Shown: positions 32,401-42,000, counted from the first letter of the stretch. The stretch: DNA of 64,000 nt from Siphonodentalium dalli (GCA_032622095.1 CP136064.1:255233863-255297862), one strand, 5' to 3'. A program made the numbers and translations. The notes: generated from the sequence alone by a model not told the origin.

Positions 32401-34521
32401 TGGTTGTTTGAATACTTCGGGATTATCGGTCTGATTAGTGAGTCCTATTTCACAATACTTGTCAGCTTGTAATTTCTGATATGATGGATGGTCCATTATT
32501 TTGGGTTTACAAGTCTGATCATCGCAGCTGGTAAGAGATTTACTTTTTCTCACAGAGTCTTGTCTGACAGCCAATACAACATTGTAGTGATTACCATTTA
32601 AATTCTGTAAAAATATCATTTCAGGATAAGATATTCTTGAACTGTTAAAGCTCTTTGGGGGATATTTCAGCCATGAAGTTGTGTGTATCATGATATAAGT
32701 ATTGAGAAGATCTGCCATAGCAAGTACTTCCATTTCAGTTGCCCAGGTACCTTCATCCTTCATCTTGGTATCATGTAGATATTGTGTGATGCTTGAAAAA
32801 GTAGGTCTCAACCACTTTTGAAATTTCAAACTTCTATCCTGCATGTGCTTGATGACTTTACCTCTAAGGTCAAGGTGAAAGTTCTCAGAACCTGTTAAAG
32901 CATAAGATATGGCTCTGAAGAAGCAATTGCCATCTCCATCAATCTGTCTTGTCAAGAAGTGGTCACTAATCAATTGACAATGTCCATATTTTATTTCATC
33001 ATTCATAGTGAGTCCTATTTCATGACACTTCACAGCACGAGATTTGTCACGCAATGGGTTAAATATGACAGCACTAGCATCAGTTTGTCCAGTTATCACT
33101 AGATTATTCTCAGGGTCATTAGAAGTTTTAACATTGAGACCAGTGAGGTCAATCTGCTGTCTCCCAACCTGATTCATTGACAGAAGTAGTTCACCAAAAT
33201 GCTCAGCAACTTCATTCAGGTTATTGAACTTCAATAAAACACTGGTTCCATCTCCATCTACTAGGCCTTGATCGTTACGTGCATGAGAATCAATCATGAA
33301 GTACTTGTTTCCTATACCAGTTTTGCCAATTATTACGGTGAATATCAGGAATGTTGCAAAACAATAATCAGAGACTTCAAAAATTGACTGTAATGCATCT
33401 ATCATTGGGATAATACCCCAACTAATCTCATCTTCATTTGATGAAAATACAGAAGCTTGAACAGGGATTTTGATATCAAACAAGAATTCTGTATCAAACA
33501 CTGTGTATATTTTTGGAAGTTCTTGAACGTCAAGAAATTTTAAATTTATTAGTGTGATCTTCTCCTGATGTGGTAACTTTTTTCGTTCATTAATGACAAA
33601 CGAATACATCCTTGAACCATGATTTATCACTTTGTCCATGTCAGACGTATTCCACAAAAAAATATTTTTAATGTGAGAGTAAGCAGCAGCTAGTAAACAG
33701 ACAGCGGCACATTGGTTACCAGCAATTAACCCGAATAATGCTGTATTACCCTGGCTATAATTACCTTGGATTGAAGACATGTCCATTGCACATTCATCAT
33801 CTTGATTCAGTGGTTGACTGTAGGTGCATGTTTTGGTACTGACGATTTTGGCATTATTGATTTCATATTTATCGCAGTCCTGTTTTTTTGGTGCAATGTT
33901 ACTCAAAACAACGCTGCATGACTTGAGAAGGCCATGAGGTATATTTCCAACATCAAAAGAAGCAGATTCAAACTTCGCACCTGAACTCTCACTTACATTT
34001 GTATAGCCACTTGTCCTATTGGCATTTGTATGATTTGCACTGTTTGTAAGATTAAGTTGGGTTTGTGTGTTAACACTGTTTGGGTTTGTATGGTTGATAA
34101 GACTTGTTTGGATGAATCGTCCATTGCGGGTTTGCATGTTTTCATTCTGAAGTTTGCTTTGCCTGGTTTGTGGTTTGTTTGTAGTTTGTTTGTAGTTTGG
34201 CAGATTAGCAGTTTGGCAGATTGGCAAATTAGCAGTTTGGCAGATTGGCAGATTAGCAGTTTGGCAGATTGGCAGATTGGCAGTTTGGCAGATTGGCAGA
34301 TTGGCAGGTTTGTTCGTAGGTTTGTAAGCAGGTTTGTTCGTAGGTTTGTTCGTAGGTTTGTTCGTAGGTTTGTTCGTAGGTTTGTTCATAGGTTTGTTTG
34401 TAAGCAAGTTCGTAGTTTGCTTTTTACCTTTTGTTTGCTTCTGTTCCTCACGTTTCTTCGTCATTAGTCGTCTGATCCTCTGTCTTCTCAGATTGTCGCT
34501 TACCACTCTTTTCTTCGGCAT
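26434..34521 (-). CDS. Helentron-type Helitron Rep/helicase/endonuclease polyprotein, apparently intact
   Basis: Rolling-circle transposase-helicase. I start at ATG 34521 (2695 aa) because the 15 codons upstream are a pyrimidine tract ending CAG, an acceptor rather than protein. Numbers below count from the upstream ATG at 34566 (residue 1); subtract 15. Low-complexity repeats 51-130; C76-like papain-fold protease 270-465 (GNQCA Cys286, IDSHAR Asp426/His428); OTU protease 541-665 (DGDGNC Cys548, His660); 18-residue repeats 774-945; Cys-rich DUF6570-like region 985-1135; Rep 1298-1695 with RPHWHCVIWID (His1498, His1500) and YIISYISK (Tyr1685, Tyr1689, Lys1692); PIF1-like helicase 2000-2445 with GGAGTGKS, LIIDEISM, GDFYQIPPV, YACTIHKAQG and YVALSRV; endonuclease (EEP fold) 2488-2706 with GDFN and LLDH. 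The usual SDH there reads SYH. The last codons overlap a donor site. No stop or frameshift in 8 kb suggests recent activity. Confidence 0.93.
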   Translation of the reverse strand: MPKKRVVSDNLRRQRIRRLMTKKREEQKQTKGKKQTTNLLTNKPMNKPTNKPTNKPTNKPTNKPAYKPTNKPANLPICQTANLPICQTANLPICQTANLPICQTANLPNYKQTTNKPQTRQSKLQNENMQTRNGRFIQTSLINHTNPNSVNTQTQLNLTNSANHTNANRTSGYTNVSESSGAKFESASFDVGNIPHGLLKSCSVVLSNIAPKKQDCDKYEINNAKIVSTKTCTYSQPLNQDDECAMDMSSIQGNYSQGNTALFGLIAGNQCAAVCLLAAAYSHIKNIFLWNTSDMDKVINHGSRMYSFVINERKKLPHQEKITLINLKFLDVQELPKIYTVFDTEFLFDIKIPVQASVFSSNEDEISWGIIPMIDALQSIFEVSDYCFATFLIFTVIIGKTGIGNKYFMIDSHARNDQGLVDGDGTSVLLKFNNLNEVAEHFGELLLSMNQVGRQQIDLTGLNVKTSNDPENNLVITGQTDASAVIFNPLRDKSRAVKCHEIGLTMNDEIKYGHCQLISDHFLTRQIDGDGNCFFRAISYALTGSENFHLDLRGKVIKHMQDRSLKFQKWLRPTFSSITQYLHDTKMKDEGTWATEMEVLAMADLLNTYIMIHTTSWLKYPPKSFNSSRISYPEMIFLQNLNGNHYNVVLAVRQDSVRKSKSLTSCDDQTCKPKIMDHPSYQKLQADKYCEIGLTNQTDNPEVFKQPSFQKKRKTKNKSRFTVHHKRQKVRNQNKTGSRNEYVSLYQASHKTAKNEREQQNYATNKALKLEKKAKSVHKYQNNKEFRLRARMDSKDKYKNQEQFRSDVKTRSATKYATNSELRMKLRSYSKAKYATQSEFRKKKISYFKAKYATQSEYRKKLMSYSKAKYATQSEYRKKLMSYSKAKYATQSEFRKKLMSYSKAKYTNNSQFRNNLINSIKRKYRISSAYRKNLLLAKKSQMLKRIQHLSIIDNVIKSFREETAHGPEYVCASCNRVLFQNQVTRCNLDNYSLKGSNVDAIAKKCITKKYLHECSDECPNNCQFLERPCSKLWICYTCHRKIQQGKIPSGSFVNDMELDPIPEEIANINRLECHLIAPLLPFKKIVKLPRGSQEGIRGSVVCVPTDMSKTADVLPRPENTSSLLRVKLKRKMCYEGYYEYEYVNTKRVITALSYLKRHNKFFKDITIDERWNEANMDNDQSSDSTDSESDMEQDVTDDKSDSASDSENEHGARDSAFPVDSCLQPEDIGQFVLDSHSDEIFDVAPAEGNKPVYMLGDEDIEGKAFPKQFPEGQHTFKSERKVRLTLAQYFKHRLMHVDNRFARDTDYIFFSQYISELQQVLSQISIACRKSNAKSSDGSEITGSDLRDKEKRDELLNSDQAYRFLKTIRSSPAYWENCQKDLFAMLRMVGIPTWFTSFSTAEFRWPEIIKTILIQQNDTRTFEKLDWDEKCKILKSNPVTVARMLSDRFHKFFKKVIMSESEPIGKVKDFFIREENSDKFRPHWHCVIWIDNAPQFDVDNDALVVAFIDKYITCLTPDEETDPELFDIVKSVQQHSKNHTTSCRKRGTTCRFNFPRPPSEESFIARAKSMETEEHQTEKENAKTLVESLWKLLLDKNEEITSCKELLDKANVDQSDLEVALSRLSTRNTVVLKRSPKDMWTNQYNAYLSRCWNANLDIQYVLDAYSCVVYIISYISKNEKTMGSFLKQTKKEAEKGNLSAKKTMRKLGSTYLNKRNVSAIESVFRVCELPLKECSRNVVWIPLGENPVRISLPLDQINEDSERVWMINITERYEARPLLIEFKSMCLARFCSEYRVLCKSQLPKNAENCAEDKITATVFRLQNELGYVQKRTKSSPAVIKYPRFVLEKEREKFYQSMLQLYLPHRNKEQLKPSPFQLYMDFYESGNIRSENDICTVKSVVEDNRKHYDANASAIDNAQDSIHKVNPEDAWANMCPESEVDRLDDSNMPVSTVGQDENIDCKNEFGNIPSESRNERHYDVYDKSEILPLMRTLNEQQSKIFHKVRNWCLDKIHGKNPEQFFLHLTGGAGTGKSLLIKCLYYEMNRLLSQISNNPDDTVVLLTASTGSASFNIRGTTLHTAFSIPLFLGERCVPLKENTMNTMRCKLSSLLLLIIDEISMIKYNLLHYVSERLNQIKRTCGNDKICFGGVSVIAVGDFYQIPPVCVSEEDKLFSRVPGRKLWDKRFSIAILDKIMRQKDDADFAYMLNRCRTKYRAERLLPQDVDMLSGCINRDVGEALLLASTKAEVGDHNTKMLQKVCSNLFTIDAQDYKTNKATGVTVRLNRPCTSKQLKTYLPHSIVLAEGCRVMLVKNLDIDDGLVNGVIGTVIDLKNFENVDIDMKRVYIRFDNERVGRKRLSGLEGEMRTIEIVPDEHHIGSSQVTVRKQFPLTLSYACTIHKAQGITLDKAVISLKNIFSPGMAYVALSRVTSLEGLSIINCESHEITDKIYCDEKVSKALNRMPDFIEAEKTSSGQCLKIILHNIEGLSCHFEDLKADQRIFTADCIALVETWLAPSDIGSLRYDIDDYEFHHTARSECFDESTNFFKKMKKQEHGGVGVYVSNESDFRRTQIGLINLEHICTYNYNLDLLLVVIYRPPQYAVKVFTPKIHEICAVAEHYTNVLLIGDFNQNDLQNSSLSTLIESKGFQQIIKFPTTEGGTLLDHVYFKGELSVSCSRLSEYYSYHEGIAIDVNTTVS
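26437..26442 (-). other. Candidate 5' splice donor at the end of the giant frame
   Basis: The frame ends ...AACACCACT followed by GTAAGT and then TGA. GTAAGT is the consensus donor. If used, the coding exon would end at 26443, right after the last endonuclease motif, and the protein would continue in a downstream exon that I cannot identify. Confidence 0.45.
31732..32247 (-). repeat. 54-bp coding tandem repeat (18-residue units)
   Basis: About nine units of the type YATQSEFRKKLMSYSKAK, four of them nearly identical (31815-32040) and degenerating towards both ends. The strongly basic, probably helical stretch links the OTU domain to the Cys-rich region and could bind DNA or carry nuclear localisation signals. 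Confidence 0.9.
34177..34416 (-). repeat. Coding minisatellites (NKPT and ANLPICQT units)
   Basis: A 12-bp unit coding for NKPT or close variants is repeated about nine times, followed by a 24-bp unit coding for ANLPICQT repeated about five times. Both keep the frame open. They lie in the disordered N-terminal region before the first protease domain and are expected to vary in copy number. Confidence 0.9.
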
Positions 34522-34545
34522 CTGAAAAAGAAAAAGAAAGAAAGT
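34522..34545 (-). other. Candidate 3' splice acceptor before the giant frame
   Basis: On the minus strand TTTCTTTCTTTTTCTTTTTCAG runs directly into ATGCCG. The long polypyrimidine tract plus CAG is a strong acceptor, and the ATG begins a basic, nuclear-targeting-like N-terminus (KKR and RRQRIRR clusters). Confidence 0.6.
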
Positions 34546-35643
34546 GTCAATGATAATGTAGCTCAATTTTGAGGATAGATGTCATATGTGTTACATTCTA
34601 TCGAGCAATTATGATCGCAGAAAGTTTAACTGATTAACTAATACTGAATATCAACATGAAGAGACACATATAATTATGGATTTAGGTAGTAGATGGAATG
34701 GCAATATATGTAAAACTATAAAGTTGCTGGAGGAATTGCAGCAACAACCCCTTTATGATCAGATAATGAACACTATTACTGTTGTCAGAATATCTATCAT
34801 GTTTGTGAAAATAAGATCAAGTCTGGATTTTGTCCCATGATAGCCATTGGCATCCATGTTTTTTAACAGTTTTCGGGAAAATGGTAAGCTCCAATCTAGA
34901 AGTCACCCCACAGATCCCTATTAAGTTTGGTGACGATCAGAGAGGGGTGTGGCCTGTAGGTGTGTAAAATAATTTAGTGATGCAAAGAGTACAATCAAAG
35001 ATGGCTGCCGGTAGCTATAATTACATTGCTGGTCTTTATAAGGTATATACCAAATTATTTAGTTAAAGTAATTACTAGTGCCCTTATAAGACATCTCATG
35101 TAAACTTTTAATAATGCTCCTAGGGTAAAGTTACCAATATATACAAATTTCTACTCCGATAGTTCAGTTATTTGGTTGCCTATAAACAGACAAACAAACA
35201 TATGGACAAAATTGAGTTTCATCAGTATAGATTTCCTATTTCGAAATGTTTTATCTTTTTTCCAAATTTGTTTGCCTCGCGTCCACCTATTATGCTGTGT
35301 ACATATTAAAGTTACCTTGGTTTAATGTGCAGAAAATTCTACGATGTTATGATCAGCAATACTGTTACTATCAGCAATACTGTAACTGCAATACTGTAAC
35401 TGCAATACTTTATATAACTGCAATAGTTCTGTATCTGAAAATAATTGGAGCATGTATGTAAATGTACGGAGATATGTCAAAGAACCTTAAAGGCCAGAAG
35501 GTATTAGTGCAAAGGGACAATATAGTCTGGGAGCTGACAGTGTGCCTTTGAACCCCCCCCCCCCCCCATCGGGATTTAACTCCACTCCACTCATTTTGTT
35601 CCTTGTTATGTCCCACAACTTTTACGCCATGTTAACTTGAAAT
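34541..35643 (+). mobile_element. Partial tandem-repeat element starting in the Helentron leader
   Basis: From 34541 (AAGTGTCAATGATAATG, then TAGCTCAATTTTGAG) the sequence matches the starts of elements at 35645, 35843 and 37751. It includes degenerate AAGATGGCTGCCGG repeat sequence near 34995. The start lies only about 20 bp upstream of the giant gene's ATG, inside the putative acceptor tract. 35040-35643 is mostly unclassified, with imperfect CAGCAATACTGTAAC repeats at 35355-35425 and a C-run at 35552-35567. Confidence 0.5.
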
Positions 35644-37464
35644 GAAAGTGTCAATAACAATGTACATGTAGCTCAACTTCGAGGAGGAATAATTTCTTGT
35701 GTTACAGTCAATGGAGTGATTAGGAATGGGAGAGTTGATCTGTCCAAGTAATACTTAGTGTTGACATGAAGAGATATATATAAAGTAATATCCAAGATGG
35801 CTGCTGGTCAGTCTGGAGTAAACTACATACTCACATATAAATGAAAGTGTCAATGACACTGTAGCTCAACTTGGAAAGGGAATAATTTAATGTATTACAG
35901 TCAATGGAGCGATTAGGAATGTGGAAAGTTGAATGTCTAATACTAGTTAAAAGACATGAAGAGAAAAGTAAAATCCAAGATGGCTGCTGGCGGCCATGTT
36001 TTCGGCCGAATGACCCCAAAATGAGTCGTTCCCATCTACATGTCATCGTTAACATCCATGACAAATTTTATGACGATCAGACTAAAGGTACGACCTGTAG
36101 CCCATGCTAAAGAATTTAGTCATACAAAGAGTAAAATCCAAGTTGGCCGCTGGCGGCCATGTTTTTTGGCCGAATGACCCCAAAATGACTCGTTCCCATC
36201 TACATGTCATTATTAACATTCATGATAAATTTTATGATGATCAGACTAAAGGTACAACCTGTAGCTCGTGCTAAAGGATTTAGTCATACAAAGAGTAAAA
36301 TCCAAGATGGCTGCTGGCGACCATGTTTTTTGGCCGAATGACCCCAAAATGACTCGTTCCCATCTACATGTCATTATTAACATTCTTGACAAATTGTATG
36401 ATGATCAGACTAAAGGTACGACCTGCAGCCCGTGCTGAAGAATTTAGTCATACAAAGAGTAAAATCCAAGATGGCTGCTGGCGGCCATGTTTTTTGGCCA
36501 AATGACCCCAAAATTACTCGTTCCCATCTACATGTCAATATTATCATCCATGACAAATTTCATGATGATCAGACTAACAGTACGACCTGCGGCCCGTGCT
36601 AATGGATTGAATTTTGAAATCCAAGATGGCCACTGGCGCCCATTGTTTTTTGTCCGAATGACCCCAAAATGACTCGTTCCCATCTACATTCCAATTTCAA
36701 CAGCCATGACAAATTTTATGATGATCGGACTAAAGGAAAGATCTGTAGCCCGTGCTAAAGGATTTAGTCATACAAAGAGTAAAATCAAAGATGCCTGCTG
36801 GCGGCCATGTTTTTTGACCGAATGACCCCAAAATGACTCGTTCCCATCTACATGTCATTATTAACATTTATGACAAATTTTATGATGATCAGACTAAAAG
36901 TACGACCTGTAGCCCGTGCTAAAGGATTTAGTCATACAAAGAGTAAAATCCAAGATGGCTGCTGGCAGCCATGTTTTTGGGACAAATGACCCCAAAATTA
37001 CTCGTTCCCATCTACATGTCAATATTAACATCCATGACAAATTTGATGATGATCAGACTAAAGGTACGACCTGTAGCCCGTGCTAAAGAATTTAGTCATA
37101 CAAAGAGTAAAATCCAAGATGGCTGCTGGCCGCCATGTTTTTTGGCCGAATGACCCCAAAATTACTCGTTCCCATCTACATGTCAATATTAACATCCATG
37201 ACGATCAGACAAACAGTACGCCTTGTAGCCCGTGCTAATGGATTGCATTTTGAAATGCAAGATGGCCACTGGCGGCCATGTTTTTTTACCGAATGACCCC
37301 AAAATGAATCTTTCTAGTCTAAATGTTGATGTCAACAGCTATGACAAATTTCATAATGATCCGATGAAAGGTACGACCTGTAGACTGCATTGTTGACGCC
37401 TTACACACACACGGACGACAAAGCCATGGCAATAGCTCAAACTTTACAAAGTAAAGTTGAGCTA
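35644..37464 (+). mobile_element. ~164-bp tandem-repeat element with terminal hairpin
   Basis: It begins with AATGAAAGTGTCAAT...GTAGCTCAACTT (a second start at 35843). About nine units of roughly 164 bp follow, marked by CAAGATGGCTGCTGGC and AATGACCCCAAAATGAC. It ends with ACACACACGGACGAC and a hairpin TAGCTCAAACTTTAC...GTAAAGTTGAGCTA at 37433-37464, then AAAATAG. The 5' AGCTCAACTT is the inverse of the 3' AAGTTGAGCT, as expected of short terminal inverted repeats. Frames of 60-70 codons here are repeat shadows. Confidence 0.75.
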
Positions 37465-37747
37465 AAAATAGTCGGTATGAATCTGAGTGTATGTTTACAA
37501 CAGCTTGCTGCTGGTGAACTATGATCAGATGTAAATATTTACTTCTTGATACAGGTTGCAACTGCTGGCGATAAATTAACGAAAACAATTTAGTCATCAC
37601 GAGTCGCTGCCTTTTGGTCAATATAAAACTGACGATGTGCGTGTTGTCAATAGGGATATAATAATTGTTAAAATAGCTACTTTGAGTTCAATTATCTTAC
37701 ATTTCTATTTTATCACCCCACCGAAGTGTTTCACTTACTTTAAACTA

Positions 37748-38620
37748 ATATAATGAAAGTGTCACTGTAGCAACTTTTGAGAGGGAATAATTTTCTCTGT
37801 TACAGTAAATGGAGCGTCTACAGATGGGAAAGTTGAAATGTCTAAGAAATACTAGATGTCAACATGAAGCGATATACTGATATAAAGTAAAATCAAAGGC
37901 GGCCATGTTACTTTATTGAGTTTCGAACAAAAAATTATGTCTCACACCTTGAGGTCACCCAGAAGATAAATCAGAAGTTTGGTAATGAACGGATGACAAA
38001 GCTGGGTTGTAGGGTGTGCTGAAAGATTTAGTGATATGAAGAATAAAATTCAAGATGGCTGCCGACAGCCATGTTATTTGGCAGAATGACCCCAAAATGA
38101 CTTGTTCCCATCTTCATGTCAATGTCAACATCCATGACAAATTTAATGAAGATGAGACAAACAGATGAACCTGCATCCCGTGCTAATGGATTTTGCAGAA
38201 AGATTTAGTCAAACAAAAAGTAAAATCTAAAATGGCCACTTGTGCCATGTCTTTTGGCCAAATAACAACCAAAATTACACGTTCCCATCTACATGTCAAC
38301 GTCCATGACAAATTTTATGATGATCAGACAAACAGTATGGCCTGTAGCCCATGCTAATGTATTTAATTTTGAAATGGCCGCTAGCGGAGATGTTTTTTGG
38401 CCGAATAACCAAAATAAATCATTCCCGTCTATAGAGACCACCCTGTTGATCTGTATGAAGTTTGCTGATGATCAGATTAGGGATGTGGTCTGTAGGCTGT
38501 GCCAAAGGATTTAGTGATGAAGTTATGACGTGAAAAGGCATCGGACAGACACACACACAGAGTCCCGGATGGACAGGTGCAAAGCGTTATACAACTCTTC
38601 TTTTTTTAAAAGGTTATAAT
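37748..38620 (+). mobile_element. Second, more decayed copy of the ~164-bp tandem-repeat element
   Basis: It starts AATGAAAGTGTCACTGTAGC at 37751, has degenerate units, then an ACACACACAGAG tract. It ends with a weak hairpin around 38587-38619 (TTATACAACTC...AAAAGGTTATAA). 37465-37747 between the copies is unclassified. Confidence 0.6.
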
Positions 38621-39421
38621 TATCCTAGAATACATCTTTTTTCAGTAGTTTAATAAAAGCCCATTTCATTTGACTAAATGTATTTATGTTCATTCTATTG
38701 TCAATATATCCAACAACAGAAGGTCAGTTTGATAAGCAATTGATCATACAAGATCTCATATATAGTCACTAAATCTACTAGTAATTGATCAATAACAATA
38801 GCTGTCATAATATACTGTGATACAGTGTTTTGTTCATTTCGAACCAGACTAAAATATTCTGCGATGATCGATTCATAACTTTTTAACACGTTGAGTGCGG
38901 GCTACGTGTTATCTCGTACTACACTATTTTCTATATTCCAGGGTGCCACTACGAGTTATCTCGTACTTTATTATGGGGTCTAGATATTCTGCTGCAGAAA
39001 TTTAAGAAATTTAGTTCCCCACATAACGATTTCATCCATCTTAAGAAGCTCAAATATATGTGAGATATGAGTGGTGCCACTGCATCTGTGTAATGAAGGA
39101 ACCTAATTTGGGCCGAAAGTATGGTTATACTGACGCAATGGCCCCTAATTATATTCTGCCGTCTGAATTGGTATTTTTTTTTATAAGATCCACAAAAGCC
39201 CCTAACATTCTGCACTACAGAATAACAAGTTAGTTCGTGTATTTGAATAGAAGACATTAATTTTGAAGTAGCACGATGACACATGTAAGATTGTATTTTT
39301 TAAATGTACGAGATAGTTCGTTGTCGGCACCCAGCGCAACCCATGTAAACCTTATGAATTTGATTAAATATTATTCTATGGGACAAGGGTGTCAGAAGCA
39401 GTGAACTTGGGTAAAGAGCCA
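38621..39421. other. Unclassified spacer
   Basis: AT-rich. The phrase GTTATCTCGTACT occurs twice (38909-38921 and 38954-38966). No gene or element recognised. Confidence 0.35.
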
Positions 39422-39436
39422 GGGGGGGGGGGGGGC

Positions 39437-39478
<42 letters not shown>
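39422..39478. repeat. G-run and (AT)n microsatellite
   Basis: 14 G at 39422-39435, then an uninterrupted AT dinucleotide run to 39478, directly before the tandem-repeat element. Confidence 0.95.
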
Positions 39479-39479
<1 letters not shown>

Positions 39480-39481
<2 letters not shown>

Positions 39482-41047
39482 CACCATAGATATGAACCCA
39501 TTTGACCTGATGGTATTTGAGATGTTTAAAAGAATTAATATGGAGGGAAAGAGTTATGGTCCTGGCTTCACAATTATTTGACCCAGTGACCTCATTTGAA
39601 CTTATCTGAATGTGATTCACCTAGGCAACATCCACACCAAATATGAACCAATTTGGCCTGATGGTATTTAAGAAGATGTGTAAAAGAATTACTATGGAGG
39701 GAAAGAGTTATGGCCCTGGGTTCGCAACTATTTGACCCAGTGACCTCATTTTAACAAATCTGAACCGCAGTCACCCAAGGATCCTTCATACCAAATATGA
39801 ACCCATTTGGCCCGATGGTATTTGAGAAGTTTAAAAGAATTACTATGGAGGGAAAGAGTTATGGCACTGGCTTCGCAACTACTTGACCCAGTGACCTTAT
39901 TTGAAAAATTCTGAACTCCAGTCAGTCACCCAACGATCCTTCATATCAAATATGAACCAATTTGGCCTGATGGTATTTGAGATGTTTACAAGAATTAATA
40001 TGGAGGGAAAGAGTTATGGCCCTGTCTTCGCAACTATTTGACCCAGTGACCTCATTTGAACAAATCTGAATGTGAGTCACCTAGGTAACATCCACACCAA
40101 ATATGAACTCATTTGGCCCGATGGTATTTGAGAAGAAGTTTAAAATAATTACTATGAAGGGAAAGAGTTATGGCCCTGGCTTCGCAACTATTTGACCCAA
40201 TGACCTCATTTGAACAAATCTGAACCCTGGTCACCCAACGATCCTTCATATCAAATATGAACCGATTTGGCCTGATGGTATTTGAGAAGATGTTTAAAAG
40301 AATTCCTATGAGGGGAACGACCCAGTGACCTCATTTGAACAAATTTGAATGTGATTCACCTAGGCAACATCCACACCAAATATGAACCCATTTGGCCTGA
40401 TGGTATTTAAGATGTGTAAAAATAATTCCTATGAGGGGAACGAGTTATGGCCCTGGGTTTGACCCAGTGAACTCATTTGAAAAAATCTGAACACCAGTCA
40501 CCCAAGGATCCTTCATACCAAATATGAACCCATTTGGCCTGATGTATTTGAGAAGTTTAAAAGATTTACTATGGAGGGAAAGAGTTATGTCCCTGGTTTC
40601 GCAACTATTTGACCCAGTGACCCCATTTGGCCTGATGGTATTTGAGAAGATGTTTAAAATAATATGGAGGGAAAGAGTTATGGTCCTGGCTTCGCAACTA
40701 TTTGACCCAGTGACCTCATTTGAACAAATCTGAATGTGAGTCACCTAGGCAACATCCACACCAAATATGAACCCATTTGGCCCGATGGTATTTGAGAAGT
40801 TTAAAAGAATTACTATGGAGAGAAAGAGTTATGGCCCTGGCTTCGCAACTATTTGACCCAGTTACCTCATTTGAACAAATCTGAATGTATGTCACCTAGG
40901 CAACATCCACACCAAATATGAACCCATTCGGTCTTATGGTTCCAGAGGAGAAAAAGTTTAAAGAATTGTTGGACGAATGGACGGACGGACAGATGACCGA
41001 GGAGCGATGACTATAGCTCCATCGGAGACTATGTCTCAGGTGAGCTA
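39480..41047 (+). mobile_element. Long Pearl/HINE-like element, ~10 tandem units
   Basis: Units of about 153 bp with GGAAAGAGTTATGGCCCTGG, CTATTTGACCCAGTGACC and CCAAATATGAACCCATTTGG. Several are truncated (around 40310-40450 and 40615-40680). It ends GGACGGACGGAC and a hairpin at 41014-41047 (TAGCTCCATCGGAGAC...GTCTCAGGTGAGCTA). Same family and orientation as 19040-19429 and 20560-21772. Frames inside are shadows. Confidence 0.8.
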
Positions 41048-42000
41048 AAAACTGATAGTGTGAAAAATTAGGACAGCTAAATTGGTAACCGATGGAAGTA
41101 TATATTGTTCATTCAACTGATTAACTTGAATTTGCCATGGCTTCCAGCAGTCGTTTATCCCTGCACCATTTTACCTAAGATTAATGCAGAAAATCAAATT
41201 TTTGATGGGTTTATACAGTAATAAATTATAATTGGCCACACAGGTAGAATGAAGTATAGTTTAATTTTGCTACGATTTTGAAAGCAGTGCGATGGATTTA
41301 TCGTAGCAGTGTCGATGTTGATTCAACACGTGCATATAAATAGGCCCCTATATTTTTATTACCATGATATAATTGTGCTTTTACAGGAATTAATCAATAG
41401 GGGCATCATCATGAGCCTCACCCCATAAGTAGACAACTATCAACTCAAACAAAAATTACTTTGACAACTTTTATTAATAACATTTACATCAAAGAATATC
41501 TTGTTCTGATCTGAAATATAAATGTGTAACAAAACAGTATATCTTAGTCTCAAGGCAATTGCCCCTTGTTGATAAGAGGCATACAATATGTCAGATGCGC
41601 AGAAATTTCAGAAATTGTGTATTGATGCCATTGTACTGATATGCAGGTTTCTACTAGGGGTGGGAAATGGTGGCCGTCACCCCCCAAGAGGAAAATACAG
41701 TCAATATTTTCAATATGGCACTGCAAATCTTATATTTTGGTTCGAATTGAATATCGGATTGAATATTCAAAAAAATTCTAATTGAATCAAACAGGGCTCA
41801 AAATACATCTTATTTTGCGAGAATCATTAGCTGAATCAAGTTAATCATAATTTCATAAAGCACTGAAAATTGAAAAGTTTCACAAGAATCATTACTGAGA
41901 ATCCGTTCAGTGATTCTCGTTGAATCTTAACCCTTTGAACCCTGACGCCGCACAGCGATCGACACCCTGACCCGGGGCTCCCAGTGGCATTTCTGCTTAA
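41048..42000. other. Unclassified region with a decayed hAT end
   Basis: 41646-41700 (CAGGTTTCTACTAGGGG, then GGTGGCCGTCACC) resembles the left end of the hAT element at 21065-21735, without a visible partner end. The rest shows no gene or repeat that I recognise. Confidence 0.35.

Noticed and set aside
34030-34467. 145-codon plus-strand frame with regular Arg/Phe/Val repeats
   Set aside because: Antisense shadow of the coding minisatellites in the Helentron gene.
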